A stretch of 64,000 nucleotides of DNA. Source: Termitomyces sp. T153. Taxonomy: Eukaryota; Basidiomycota; Agaricomycetes; Agaricales; Lyophyllaceae. Of this stretch, positions 1-12,097 are shown piece after piece. Within the stretch, counting starts at the first letter, position 1; every line of letters begins with the position of its first letter. The stretch is taken from contig JACKQL020000005.1 in the NCBI GenBank assembly GCA_018296165.2, positions 1,364,001 to 1,428,000 of the forward strand, in the 5' to 3' direction. A program made the position numbers and the translations under genes. A model generated the notes under the pieces. The model was not told the origin of the DNA. It worked only from the letters and a program-made list of their open reading frames with translations, and made no database searches.

Positions 1-305
1 ATGTGCCAGGAGTCTGGAGATCAAGGCCATTTACAATGGATTTCCACTTTTTGATCAGACTCCAGCTTTAGTCATTGTTGGGTGTTTTTTCCAGAAGCTC
101 TAGAGTAAATTATCCAAACACTGGCATTGGGGATCCTTAGACCTGTTCTCTTTGGATTTCCACCTGCCAGGTGAGTAGCTAAAACTCTAGAACTTCTTGT
201 AGATACTGAATAGACTTTGGATCTCCTTCTGCCAGTTGTGTGATTGAGCCACAGCCTCCAGAGGTTGCCCATACATATGCTGCCTAGTGCCATGCAGGAA
301 ACCAA
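1..305 (+). repeat. LTR-like remnant of a gypsy element at the left edge
   Basis: This stretch resembles, in inverted orientation, the LTR/leader region at about 11480-11640. Both contain two spaced copies of a GGATTC/T-CTCCTCTGCTAG-like motif. Translating both in corresponding frames gives related strings (LAGGNPKRTGLRIP here, LAEGNLKRTSLKIP there). It therefore looks like the 3' part of an LTR or leader of an element related to gypsy A but pointing right. It is CpG-poor and cut off by the window edge, so its full extent is unknown. The reading frame is probably not a real protein. Confidence 0.4.
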
Positions 306-1569
306 AAAAAGAAAGACCTAAACACTAACAACTAGATAGAGTAGCTGGCAGTAGGAAAGTTAATAGAGAGCAAGTCAGTAACCATCCCAGAAAACAAAAG
401 CTAACAGGTGTGGGGTAAACAAGAAGTGAAACAAGTCCACTATCCCTAGCCTAAGTTGCTAGACAGTCACAAAAGGTCACTAGGTAAAAGAAGAGGAAAA
501 GAACAAGGGCAAAGGAGTTGCTAAGAAAGGGGGGAACTAAGTGGAAGAAAGGTAGTTGGAAAACAAAGGGAAAAGTGAAGACAGAAGGCTGGGGGACAAA
601 TGCAAACTAGTTGCTAGCTATATTTGCTAGCATCACTAAGTCAAAATAATATGAAGGGTACCTGTAGTCAGTACTGCCCTAAGTCAAAATCAAGATTGTT
701 AAGGCTGTCACTAAGTCATTGGCAATGACAAGTGAGAAAACAACAAGAGATCTTAAGCTGGTAAGCTTAAAACTAGTGAGGGGGAACAGTACTCTCTGTT
801 TGTTTATTTTTGTCTCTATGTACAGGCAGTATTTATACTGTTTGTAGGTATAGTATTAGAAAGGAAATGCCAGCGACAGCATCTGCCAAGGTGTTTATAA
901 GACATACTGAGTGTTAGTCTAGTAATCAAGTAAAAGTACATGATGTTGATATGATGCATAAAAATTGTCAATCACAAGAAAAGAGTATTTTTGATGTCAA
1001 TACCTGAAGTGTAGATGCTGTTCAAGTCTGTTTGTAAGCTCAACAAGAAATAGGATAGGTAAGAAATCACATGACTGTCAATATATCTATATTCCTATTT
1101 GGAGTGGAGGCAGTGTTGTCAACAAGTAGTGTCACTAGTGGTCATCACTAAGGAAGGTTTTGGCCTTGTCATTCTAGATCCAGAGTCCAGACTTCATGTG
1201 ATGTGGCTTGTAATCAATCAGTCTCATGGTTGCTAAAATCCCATGCAAAGGCTACATTGTTCCAGACCTTGGGGCTAGGCTTTACATGCTGAGTATCATG
1301 ACTTGTGCCATGTCATGTATAATATAGTCAGCTGCTGTCCAATCAGAGATGCCAAAAATGGTGCTCAGCAACAAGTGGGTCTTATCATCTTCCCCTATGC
1401 TCAAATCTTGACTGTCCTCAGTCAACTCAAAGTCTTGTGATTGCTTGCCTGGTCTGTATGCCTAGAACGGTAAGAATAAAAAGTGGCTAGCAATTCAGCT
1501 GGACTTTATCAACTCTTCCTTCCATCTTCTTATTTCTCAACCCCCCTTTACAATCTAAATTTTATCACT
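306..1569. other. CpG-depleted repeat DNA, no gene seen
   Basis: No coding signal is recognisable. The stretch is rich in GCTAG/TTGCTA motifs and nearly devoid of CpG, like the flanking retroelement remnants. It is probably the 5' part of the element carrying the zinc-cluster ORF that follows. Confidence 0.4.
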
Positions 1570-4195
1570 ATGTCTTCAGATCTTGCTTTTCAGCTTGAGA
1601 AGATTACTATGATCCATGCCTTCCTTGATTGAGTCAACCATCTGCTTTCTGTGGCATGTGCCTTATTAGCAACAAATTCTTAGTTGGCAGTAAACACCAT
1701 CTTCAAAGCCTGATTGTGCTGGTTCAAAACTGCTGGGAGTGGAGTTGAGTGGTCTGAGTTGGCAGCAGTCAACAAGGAGTGTTGCCAACTATACAAGAAG
1801 TACAAAGGAGAAGATTGGATTTGAGAATTTGATGCACACTTTGTAAGTTCTTTATTTACTTCCTTAGCAACAATGTTAATGGTTTTGCTAGGCTCCTATT
1901 CCTCCTTCATTGGAGTTTCTGATGGAAGATTTGGCAGCTGGTATAATGGTGAGTGCCAGCAATGTTGCCAAGGCTAATGACACTGCTAAGGTAATTTTAG
2001 CTTTTTGAGGACTTATCTCTTGATCACCAATTCTACTTTCAGCATCCACCATGCAAGTTGGTGGTAATGACAGGAGTTGAACATAGCAAGGGCTGCAAGA
2101 GCATTGTTAGCATAAATCAAGAGGACATTGGCTGGGCTTTCTACTCTCAGATGTGTGGCTGGCAGCATTGCTAAGGAGTTGGCAATGTCACCAAGAGTGG
2201 CAAAAACTCTGAAAGGTAAGGGTAAGGGCAAAGGAAAGGCCAGAGGGGAGGAGGAGAAGGAAGAAGAATCTGAAATAAGTCTTGATCTTTTACTAATTTT
2301 TGGTGATTTTTGCTAACATTGTTACAAGAACTAATTGAAGATACCTTCACCAACAAATGTTTGGCAAGTCTTCTGCAATGGCAAAAGGCTACAACTGTGG
2401 TAGATATGGGCATAGGAGCAGGTGTAGTGCTAGCAAAGGCCAAAGGCAAGTCAATGGTGTTGCCTGAAAGGTGATTATTTAGAGAACATCAGGGAGTGGT
2501 AAGTCTTTAGCAAATTTCACTATGCATTTCACTAACAACTTTTTCCAAGTGTGACAACTGCTGGGTGGAGAATGACTCTAAGGGCTGTTAGTACTTGACT
2601 GGTGCCCAGCCTTGCTATTGCTGTGATCGCACAAAGAAAGGGTGTTTTTACTGTAGAAAATTGTTGTGAAGTGCTGATGGTAAATTTGTTAAGAAGATAG
2701 CAGTAAAGGCAGCCTTGGTGTGACAGGCCAGAGCTTTTGTGGAGTGGCAGAGGAAGTTAGTGGCAAAGAAGGAGCCAATACAGGTTAGGCATTCCAGCCT
2801 GAACCTGCCAACTTTGCAGGAGAGGATAATGGTAGGGGGCAGCAGAGTCACTAAGAGCAAGTGACAGGAGAAGAGCAGAGAGATGGTAGAGAGTGAGGAT
2901 GAGGCTAGCAATAGGAGAAGCAACAGTGGGAGCAACAATGACAACAATCTGCTGCTAGCACAAAAATGAGCAGCAAGTTCAACACTGGTTGCTATACTTA
3001 AGCAGCATAAGACTGTCATTAGCAAGATAGAGGAGAAGGCAAGGATGTGGAGATGAGGGAAATGTCAGGTTCCGCTGACGATGGGGGCTCAGTACACTGG
3101 CAAGTCCTTACTAGGTGGACGCAATGTCCTGCGCTTATAACCAGGCGTCTGGAGTTGGAGCGGAGGTGGGAAGTCTTGCGAGGGGGTTCTTGGGAAAGCA
3201 GCCCGAGCAAGTCCTGAATGGTCCAGAGAAATCTAAGACTGAAGGTATTGGTCGTTGACCCAGGGTGGGTGTTAGGGCTAGTTCATGGGCACGCAAATAG
3301 ATTGTGGGGAAGCGGAGGCTTTTCGAGTGATGGGGGCAGGGCCAGAGTGGGATAGGGGATTACCAGGGCTTGATGAGTCCCGGGGCCGAGTGGGGAACAA
3401 GGATTGGAGTTGTCGCAAGAATGTTCGGGTCATGGTGCATGCATGGAGTTTGTACTGACGTAGGGAGCAAGAGGAACTTAGAAGAACAAAGGAAATATGT
3501 ACAGTCGAGACGAGATGGAGACAAGATGAGACTGAGGAGAAAGATAGATTCAAAACATAAAAATAGAAACAGAGACAAGACGAGAGATGAAACATAAGAA
3601 ACCAGTAAATGTAATATCAAGACTAAAGTTCAAGGAGTTATTCTATTACTTATATACCGACTACTGGGTACTCCAGAGGGCGGTGGATATGGCGGTGGGA
3701 GTCAACGGAGCTGTGCAGAGTTGATGGGTGTTGGGTACAATCCAAGGGCAGGCCACAGCGGTATTCTGATGGGATCAGTTGGGGGCGCGGGCCACTCCCA
3801 GGATGTTGTGATACTCCAGGATGGGTTGAGTAAACTAGGGTAGGGGGTCAGGAACGTATGACATGGCCAGGAACAGTGGAGGAAGGTTTCAGGGGGAGTG
3901 TCGATGGCTACGGAGAGGGTGTTGGAGTTGCTGTTGGGGTTTGCCGGAGAAGCGTCGGAGTTATCCAGTGTGGGCGCGAAAGTGTGGGCAGGGTTCAGGG
4001 GAGTTAGACAGGAACTTGGGAGGGGTTGGGAACAGTGTCTAGGGAGCGGGTCGTGACAGGAAAAGACTCCCTTAGCAGCAGTCACTGAGGTAGAGCTGGC
4101 TGTTAGCAGAGGGGAAGTTGAGGAGAAGGCAATGGAGGTGGAAAAGAATGAGGAGAGTGATGAGGAAGCAAGAGCCCAACAACATGTAAGTATTT
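1570..4195 (+). pseudogene. Zinc-cluster gag-like ORF of a retroelement, decayed and split by a solo LTR
   Basis: A decayed reading frame starts near an ATG at 1570 and continues on both sides of an inserted LTR at 3063-4058. Visible parts, in order: a lysine-rich linker (GKGKGKGKARGEEEKEEESE, about 2215-2275); a probable intron; a block reading TVVDMGIGAGVVLAKAKGKS (about 2395-2455); and a cysteine cluster at about 2551-2665 with CDNC, a later C, then CYCC and C spacing that resembles a fungal Zn2Cys6 or zinc-knuckle domain. An acidic/coiled region reaches 3055, and an EEKAMEVEKNEESDEEARAQQ-like tail follows the LTR. Several in-frame TAG/TGA codons look like C-to-T changes. Proteins of this layout are common in agaricomycete retroelements. 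I infer a gag-like role and do not claim a specific family. Confidence 0.5.
3063..4058 (+). repeat. Solo LTR (996 bp) with 5-bp target-site duplication
   Basis: The element begins TGTCAGGTTCC and ends TCGTGACA, so its ends are inverted (TGTCA...TGACA). It is bracketed by the same five bases, GGAAA, at 3058-3062 and 4059-4063, the usual duplication left by LTR-element integration. It is CpG-rich, unlike everything around it. Its first roughly 90 bp match, in reverse orientation, the start of the gypsy A LTR at 12097. A TATA-like TATATACC lies near 3650. No internal region remains, so it most likely arose by LTR-LTR recombination after insertion into the zinc-cluster ORF. Confidence 0.85.
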
Positions 4196-5214
4196 CTTCT
4201 TTGCTAAGTAACATTTGCTGACTGTTTCACTAGGGAACTTGGACCAGCACACCACTGTGCCAGGTGGGCAACAACAGGCTAGAGTGGTGAGGTGAAGACC
4301 TAGCCTCACCAACACCACTAATGTTGGCAATGTTGCTATGAGAATATAACAAGAGGGCAGCAGGAATGGAGAGGCAGTTCAGGAGAGTGTTGGAGGGAGC
4401 AAGGGAGGAGTTGCTAAATGCAAGGGCAAGGTTTGCTATTGCTAAGTGGTAGCTGGCAATTGTAGCAGGATATTGGGGCAACTGTCAAGCATCTTGGCTT
4501 GGCAGGAAGCAAACAACATTGGCAAGGAGGACTGGAAGGAGGGGGAGATGGGAGGTGCCTAGCAATGACACTGACCTCAACCTCTAGTGACTGCTGCCTC
4601 CTGTATATAATTTTCTTTCTCAGTAGTAGTAGGGACAAAGACTAGCCCCCTTAAGAGGCTTCTCTTTAGTTTTGTTGTACTTGTAGACTGGCCCCCTTAA
4701 GGGGCCTCACAAGATGTATAGTATCATTTAGGCTCAGAATGAGATAGAAAGATAAAGTCAAAGGCAAAAGTATAAGCAAAGGTAAACAAGTCAGTATGCA
4801 CTAGTAACTGTCACTTGTTGCCAGTGACAATGGAGGAAATGCTCAGTAAATCATCATGGCATGAAAACTCCCAGAGGCATGCTGAGCACTAGCAACAAAC
4901 AGCAAAGTGCAGCATCAAAAGCAAGAAGATAGTAATGAAAATGTCTGTCAAGGGCTTTTAAACAATGGTAAAGAGATGAAAGAGTAGCAAAATGAAAAGA
5001 CTTAATGTTTTGTATGGTATTTGATGAATTTTCTGGATAACTAGCAAAGAGTATAGATGAGACAAAAAGGGCAAAATCAAGAAATGTTGCTAGGGCTTAG
5101 CAAAGAATGTTTCAGTCTGTTTCACTGGCATTGTTGCCAGCATCATTGTTGTCTACAAGATTGGTTTGTTCAAGTTTGCAGAGGCAAGGAGTGTCAATGT
5201 CAAAAGTGTTGCTA
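4196..5214. other. Retroelement non-coding DNA with paired CCCCCTTAAG motifs
   Basis: No gene is recognisable. Two similar motifs lie about 47 bp apart: GCCCCCTTAAGAGGC near 4645 and GCCCCCTTAAGGGGCC near 4691. The second contains the perfect palindrome CCCCTTAAGGGG. The stretch is CpG-poor and probably belongs to the 3' non-coding part of element B. Confidence 0.35.
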
Positions 5215-7180
5215 GGCACTGAGATGTGTTCTCTAGCAAAATAAGAAACTAGACAAAAGGCAGCTATGAGGCAATATAATACTGAACCATCTAGTTTGCA
5301 AAGAATGTAAGTGCCTCAATGGTTACAAGAGATGACCACCAAGGGGCCTAAGTATTGAGGCCTCATCTTTTTGTTATGGGTCACTTCAATTCTAGTGTTC
5401 CTCATCAATACAAGCTTGCCAGTTTAAAAGTTGTAGTTGCAAATTGTAGTAGCATGTTCTGCTTCAAAACAAATGGTGGCTAGGTGACAGGTGCTAAGAA
5501 CATTGTTGTGAAGTTGCTTGAGATCTTCTTGGCAATGTTGAAGATCAATCACTCAGTGGGCTATAAGGCCAGTAGACAATAAAAACAAGTTTGGTGGTAG
5601 TTGCAAGTATATTGCTTCCACTATGTCAGTGGGCAGAAGAGGATAGGTACCTGTTGTTGCATAGTAAGGAGAGCAATCCATTTGCTTGCAAATGGTAACA
5701 TGTTCTGACCAAAACACTGAGTAAGTAGCTGTACTCCACCTAGACTGGTCACTGTCAACAGCTTTGAAGAGGGCTTGGCAAGCATTGAAATGAGGTTGCT
5801 TGACTATACCATTAGTGCACTTGTTGTAACCTGAAACCCAAATGTGGTGCAAGTTGTACTTCTTTGCTAAGTGCTCCCCAACAACAGATGATGTCCTCAT
5901 ATAACTACTTGGCAATGGCTTCACTGTTCTCTAGCAAGCATGCAGAATTTGGGGTAGTGAATTAGCAAACAATATCCTTGGATAATATACTTGAACCTAT
6001 TGGATGGTGGCATAAACATAGTGTCAATGTATATCTTGCTGAACAAGGGCACAGGCATAGTGACAGTCAGTAGGATAAGCACTTTTGTTGTCTGGTGAGT
6101 CTGGCAGATATGGCAAGTGCAAATGTACCAAACAAGGTTGGCACTAACTTGAGGCCACCAAAAATATTCTAAAAAAGCTGAGTGGGTAGCAAAAAGACCT
6201 CTATGGCCCAAGTCATCATGCATGGCTTTTAAAACACATAAGCAGCAATTGGTAGGGACAAAGAGCTTGTGAGTGCCATCTCTGTTTTATTACCAAAGCT
6301 TACCACCAGCAATATAGAACATCAATGCATAGCAAATGAAGGTGGCATATTTAGTATTGCTAAGGCCTCCAGGTCTAACTAGTTTGTTGAGCCATTTTTT
6401 AACCAAGATGATGTGTGTGTTGCTAGTGATAGCCTTGGCACTACAGAGTATGTTGCTGTAGGTGGTGGTGCCATCATCACAGAGAGGTAGAATATTGTCA
6501 CTGTCCACTAGTCATGGGGCTGAGTTCTCACTGTTGTTGCTAACAAATGTTGCTAAGGGCTGGAGAGGCCAGAACTTGAGGAGAGGAGGTAGTTATCATG
6601 AGGCAGAAGACACTTGGCAAAGTAGAAGTAGAGGAAGTTGGACTTGGTGAATAAAGCTGTGTAACCAATTGATCCAGTCCTCGCATACAGAGTTGTTACT
6701 ATTATTGAGAATGGGGTTGCTAGGCTGGAGTGGGTGTCACAAAAGACCATTGGGCTCATAGAAAGTACCTTCAATGTGGACAAGCTCAGAGGGAAATGTA
6801 AAAATTGCCATAATCCAATGGTTCATACTAGCAGAGGTCTGGATGTCAGGGCTCTGTAGCATACCCTTGATATAGCAAGTGTTGACTTTAATGATGAGAT
6901 TCCTGATGTCAATAATGTACATTTGTAAGGCCTGAAGTGCTTGATAATATTCCAGGCCTACTATTCATTGTAGGCCTCCCATCTTTGGACCACAAGTACT
7001 TTCAACCAAGGGCTATCTTTTGGTTCCAACTTGGGTTGACTGAATCTAGACTCCCTTTTGTTAAGTGTGATGGAGCCAAAGCAGTTGTAGCAATCTTCTT
7101 TGCAGTTGTTGCTAGTGCACTGGCAGAGGTAGTAACTGACAGCAATATATGATGTGTTCACCACTAAGATGACAGGGTTA
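5215..7180 (-). pseudogene. Gypsy element B: RNase H-integrase portion of pol, decayed
   Basis: Read on the minus strand from 7164 downward. An RNase H block comes first (FGSITLNKRESRFSQPKLE, then YIKGMLQSPDIQTSASMNHW). Next is a linker ending GGKLW, then an H2C2 zinc-binding segment (HDDLGHRGLFATHSAFLEYF with CHICQTH near 6100-6220). The first catalytic Asp of the integrase core (YIDTMFMP) follows. The later core half is at 5553-5924 (HHIWVSGYNKCTNGIVKQPH), and a C-terminal GKLVLMRNTRIE...RPQYLGPLVV block reaches about 5215. Stop codons, frameshifts and loss of the stretch expected to carry the second catalytic Asp show it is dead. The RT half is missing; the remnant stops where element A begins. 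Confidence 0.75.
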
Positions 7181-7372
7181 GGTGATTCATAAAAACATTC
7201 CAGGGGTCTGGTAAGAGGCCATGTGGAAGGGGCAACACTTGTCAGAATTATGGACAGAGAACCAGTGCAGCCTAAGGGCTAGAATTAGGACCAGCTAATA
7301 GGGAAAACAAAGAAGAATGAAAAGGAAAACCATAGAGAGGGAGAACAGAACAAAGGTGGAATGGGACATTCT

Positions 7373-10300
7373 CTAACAGATGGCATCATAACTATGGGCG
7401 TCAGGGAGCTCAATGACGAAGTCCACTGAGGCAACACTCCACTGCTCTGCAGGAATGTGTAAAGGGTGTAGCTGTTTAGAGCGAAGGTGGTGCTGGGGCT
7501 TGGTCCAGAGGCAGAGATTGCATGTACTAGTGTAGGACCCAATATACTGGGACATCTGGGGCCACTAGTAATTTGACAAAACTAGCTCCAGAATTTTCCA
7601 TCATTCAGGGTGCTCTGCAATCTGGGAGTCATGGTGTTGCTCTACAATCCTCCACTGAGCTCTGGAATGTTGGGCACATAGAAACAATCCCAGAAAGTCA
7701 AGATCCTATCCTGAAGGGCCTTTGCTACTACTCCTAATACCATGAGAATTCTTTTGAAACTCAGTATTACTGCCTATCCCTAGAAAAATAATTTACTATC
7801 GAAAGGTTTTTCCATCAACACCATATCCTCCCTAAGAGGGGCTTCTGAATCTTTATTAAAACCTTAAAAACACTTAAGTATGTTTATATTTATTTTTGGA
7901 CCACCCCAAATATAAACTCCACACCAATTCAAACCCATTTGTCTGTGCAGACTAATTTGATGCCAGTGGTACATCTCAATTTCAGCACCTGGGCTGCCTG
8001 AGTGACAACTTCCTCCTGCTGGCCATCCTGGTTGCCCTGCCAGATGTCTCAGAGGATATCTACCTCTGTTCCCTTAATGGCTAGCCCTTCCATAGCTCAG
8101 ATTGCAAACAGTTCAGGCTGGAGGAGCACAATGTTGCTGTTGTCCCCTCTCCTCCAGTGCTGTGGTCCACTCTCCAGGAGACAGAGCATCTGGTTTTTCC
8201 ATACTCTAGCTGGGATTGTAGTGCAGTTAGAAGTCAAAGTTGGCTAGATAGAGGGACCACTGGGCTTGTTGGTGGTTAAGCTTCTTGGCCATCCAGAAGT
8301 ACTCAAGGTTCTTGTGATCTGTCCAGACCTCAAACTTATGCTGCACACCCTTCAAGAAATGCTGCCACTCCTCAAAGGAGCAGATGATGGCCAACATCTC
8401 CTTGTCATGGATCTCATAGTTCTGCTCTACTGTATTCAGGCTCTTGGAGTAGAAGGCCTTTGGCAGAGGCATTCCAAGACAAGGCATGTAATCCAGCAGT
8501 GTTCTTCCAGCATTTTGGTGTAGATGAGGATGTTGTCAAGATATACACACAGTACACCTTCAGGGATGAGGTCTCAGAAGATGTTGTTCATCATTGTCTG
8601 GAAGGTGGCTGAGGTATTAGTGAGTCCGAAGAACATAACAAGAGGTTTGAACAGTTCCCAGTTGATCTGGAAGGTGGCCTTCCATTTGTTTCCCTCCTGG
8701 ATATGTACATTGTTGTAGCCCCACTGGATGTCCAGTTTAGTAAAGTACTGTGCACCCTGAAAATTATTGATAAGCTTGGAGATGAGGGGGAGGGGGTAAT
8801 GGTTCTTCATAGTCATGGCATTAAGAACCCAGTAATCCTGAACCAGTCAGAGTGAGCCATCTTTCTTCTTAATGAAGAAGACTAGATGGAGAAGCCATTG
8901 GAGATTTGGAGGGGTATATGTGACTGGAGTCCAGGTTCTCTTGCAGGAAGGCATCAAGTTTGTCCTGCTCCTTGGGTGCTAGCAAGTAGACCTTACAGCT
9001 GGAAGGTGTGGAGTTGGGCAGTAATTCAATGGCATGGTCCTACTGCTTGCTTTCTGAGAGCAAGTCAAACAAGGCCTTGGAGAACACATCCTCAAATACA
9101 TGGAGGTAGGGAGGTATGATGTCCTGGAACTCCTGGAGTGCAGAGTTAGCAGTGAACACCTTAGCCAATCACTAGGATGTGGTCTGGCTGGCCCAAATCT
9201 CTGCAATGGAGGGTGGCAAACATAAGGTGGTGGTGTAAATCTGGTCCTCCACCTCTACTACTTTGTCTGGGAGCTTTGGGTCATGGACACCTCCCCACTC
9301 CTCTCTGTGTTCCTCCTCTAGGACTCTGCCACTGCTCCAGTCATTTCCATAGAGGGCCTCCCTACAGGGGAATGCCAGAGGTGGGAGGTCCAGGAGGTCT
9401 AGGTCTGCAAAGGGGAAAGGGCCTGCATGGCATGCTCAGATGGCTGCACATTCTTGGACCTGAGCCTGGCATTCTTGCTTGACCTCTGTAGCACAGGTGG
9501 AGCACCTCCAGAGGCATTGGCTCATTGATACTTTGCCTCAGGCCCAGTCCACTTCAGAATTGTGCTCCCAAAGCCAGGTGAAACTAAGGATCATGTCCTG
9601 CTTACCTAGACTGGTGACAGCAAAGACTGCATGCTCAGTGTGATTCCAGTAGCAGACAATAAGGTCAACCACAGAGCTGATAGTGCTGGCCTCATTGAGC
9701 ATTCTGTCAATGTTGAATACTAGAATGGGCTGGGGGAGTGGCTGCATGGTTAGATCATGGCACTTTACAAACTCCAGGTCCAAGAAAAGCCCCATTGCTC
9801 TGCTGTCCAGGAGAGCAGTGACCCCACAAGTCTGCTGGGTGTCCATAGTCTTGATTTCTGCATTAAGGCACAGAGAGTCAGTAGATAGGCTTGAAGCCAC
9901 TACATACTATTGGGTAATTTGGCACTCCCAGTTGAGGCAGTGCTGGCAGATCCTAGCTGGCATTGGGGGACTTGGTAGGAGCTCTGGAGTTGATATTTGT
10001 ATGTCAGGAGAAGGACATTGAGGTTCTTCTGTCTTAGAATGAGGGGCATTGGAAAAAGGCAATTTCATTTTTTATTGACAGACATGAGAACCTATTAGTA
10101 CTCAGCAACAGAGACATACACCTCATCTGTTGCTTGACTAAAAATCCTCCTCCAGTTCCAGGGGTGATGCACAAGTGCTAATCTCCTCTAGTGTCAACTC
10201 CAGTGTTGACTCATCTGGTGATAGAGCTCTAGCAGCATCCTTCGTAGCCAACAGTTGCAGAAGGAGTTCCTTCTGCTCCACTGTAAAGAGGTAACATATC

Positions 10301-11361
10301 TCCAGACCCAAAGGGCAGTGTTGTGCAAAATGCCTGGGCTTCTTGCATCACCAACATAGTAACAGCATGGCATGGAGCTGTTGGGCTGCATTCACATTTA
10401 TGGGGATGCCTGATGGCAAGGGGCATGGCACAGGGATGGCCAGAGTAGGGGTGGGCATTGGCCAAGCAGGTGCAGGGTACCAGAGGCTAGTGACTAGTGT
10501 GGGGCACTGCATAGGGTGCATGCAGCAGAGCTCCCATCAAATCTCCATGAGTTGCCACTAATCCCAGGCTACTTCACACCATGAGGCAATCCTCTCATTG
10601 TCCAGGTGGCCCTCTGCAAGGTTGTCAATGCATTCTACCAATGTGGGGTGCAGGCCATCCCAGAAAGTGAGGAATTGTTAAAGACCATTAGAGTAGGCAG
10701 CTTGCTTGACCAGTGCCTGGAAGGAGTCAATGTACTCATCCAGCATTCACTTTCCTTGCCCATATTGCTCTCTATCACATAGGGTCAAGGCAGCAGTTTT
10801 GGCAGAGTCAAGCAGGAAAAACTCCACTCAGAAGTCCTTCTCAAAGGCAGCCCAGTCCAGGAAACTTCCAACACCTCCAGGGCAACAGAAAGCTTGCAAC
10901 ACATAGGTGGAGGCATGTCCAGTCTTCATGTATGATAGTACCCAGGCTATTTTTAGTGCATTGGAGTCAAAGGTGTCCCTGCTGAGGTGGATGTAGGTGA
11001 GGCAGGACTGGAGGAAATGTTCCCCACCAGAATGAGCACCATCAAACACATCTGGAAGTGCAGGGCATGGAATCTGCAGTTGTAGGGTCAGCAGAGATGG
11101 GGAAGCAAGTACAGGGGCAGTCAGGGTTGGTTCTGCAACTGAGGGAGGTGCAGAGATAAGGGGTAAGCACTCAAGCAGCATCTAGAGTGATTGGGAGATA
11201 TGATCTATAGTTTGACAGAGGGTGGAGAGTTCAGTTGTGTGGTGGGTGAGAGATGATTGTGTCAGTTGCACCTGGTTCTCTAGGTGTAGCAGGCAGGTCC
11301 AGGCTTTGTCCTATGGGGCCAGAGCCTCCATGGGAGTGTCTGGGTTGGTGAGCTGAGACAT
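7373..11361 (-). mobile_element. Gypsy element A: decayed gag-protease-RT-RNase H-integrase, 3' truncated
   Basis: Gag starts at an ATG at 11361 (MSQLTNPDTPMEALAP) and includes a capsid-like block at 10828-11181 (PDVFDGAHSGGEHFLQSCLT) and a degraded CCHC knuckle near 10370. Protease lies at 9538-9900 with LLDSRAMGLFLD, where the usual DSG is DSR. RT lies at 8490-8816 (YFTKLDIQWGYNNVHI) with an active-site box reading YLDN instead of YLDD at about 8531-8545. RNase H is at 8227-8487 (KAFYSKSLNTVEQNYEIHDK). The integrase zinc region and the first catalytic Asp (SVDFVIELP) end near 7373. The rest of integrase and the 3' LTR are missing. Many in-frame stops and near-absence of CpG fit deamination of methylated CpG. 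A roughly 250-bp foreign-looking AT-rich stretch sits in the RNase H-integrase linker around 7720-7960. Confidence 0.85.
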
Positions 11362-12097
11362 AGAACTCCACAGTGCTTAATCCTGGTGGGGAAGCAACAG
11401 ATAGAGGCTTGGAGGTTCCTTGTGGCTATGAAGGGCTTCCAAACCAATTCTAGGAGACTTGTTCTGCTGTAAGGGTGACCTCTGAGGCAGCAGATCTGAG
11501 TCATGCAACTAGCAGAGGAGAATCCAAAGTACATTAATGAAGTAGATGACAATACAACAGTAACTAATTACCTAGCAGAGGGGAATCTGAAGAGAACAAG
11601 TCTAAAGATCCCTGCTGCTCAGTGCAGCACATCAATGGGCAATGAAGGCATGGGAACAGCTATACAGAAGGCCAGAGCTGGCCCTAACCCTAGTCAAGTG
11701 ATTGATGAGGTAATACAGAAAGTCCTGCAGCTTGCTCAACATCTCTGGGGGTCTGGAACAAGCCCCAGAGATGTTGAGCAAGCTGTGGAGGCACTGGAAC
11801 AAGCCCCAGAGGTCAGAAATGGAAGTCCCCTGACAAAACTCTGGCACTGCTCCCATCACTCATGTAGCCTCTGTTTGCCCCACCCTGCCCCTTCAAGCCC
11901 AACCCTTCATCATACCTTGTCTTAGACTTTCCCAGACCACCCCAGACTTGCTCAGACCACTTTCCTTAGCTTCCCCTTGCAAGTATCTGAAGTCCAAACC
12001 ATCCCCAGAGCACTAGGTTATAAGTGCAGGACATTGCATCCACCTAGTAAGGACTTGCCCAGTTAAGCTGAGCCCCCATGGTCAGTGGAACCTGACA
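11362..12097 (-). repeat. 5' LTR and leader of gypsy element A
   Basis: On the minus strand the LTR starts at 12097 with TGTCAGGTTCC. Its beginning aligns with the solo LTR at 3063, differing largely at CpG sites, which are TpG or CpA here. The LTR/leader boundary is not clear; the degraded sequence TGGTTTGGAAGC near 11440 could be a primer-binding site, but this is a guess. A perfect 23-bp inverted repeat (arms 11728-11750 and 11763-11785) lies inside. Confidence 0.65.

Noticed and set aside
2171..3025. Leucine/serine-rich minus-strand frames opposite the zinc-cluster ORF.
   Set aside because: They mirror Lys/Glu-rich and low-complexity coding on the plus strand and have no domain.
8002..8523. 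Open plus-strand frames opposite the gypsy A RNase H region.
   Set aside because: They are antisense shadows; the minus-strand translation matches retroelement pol.
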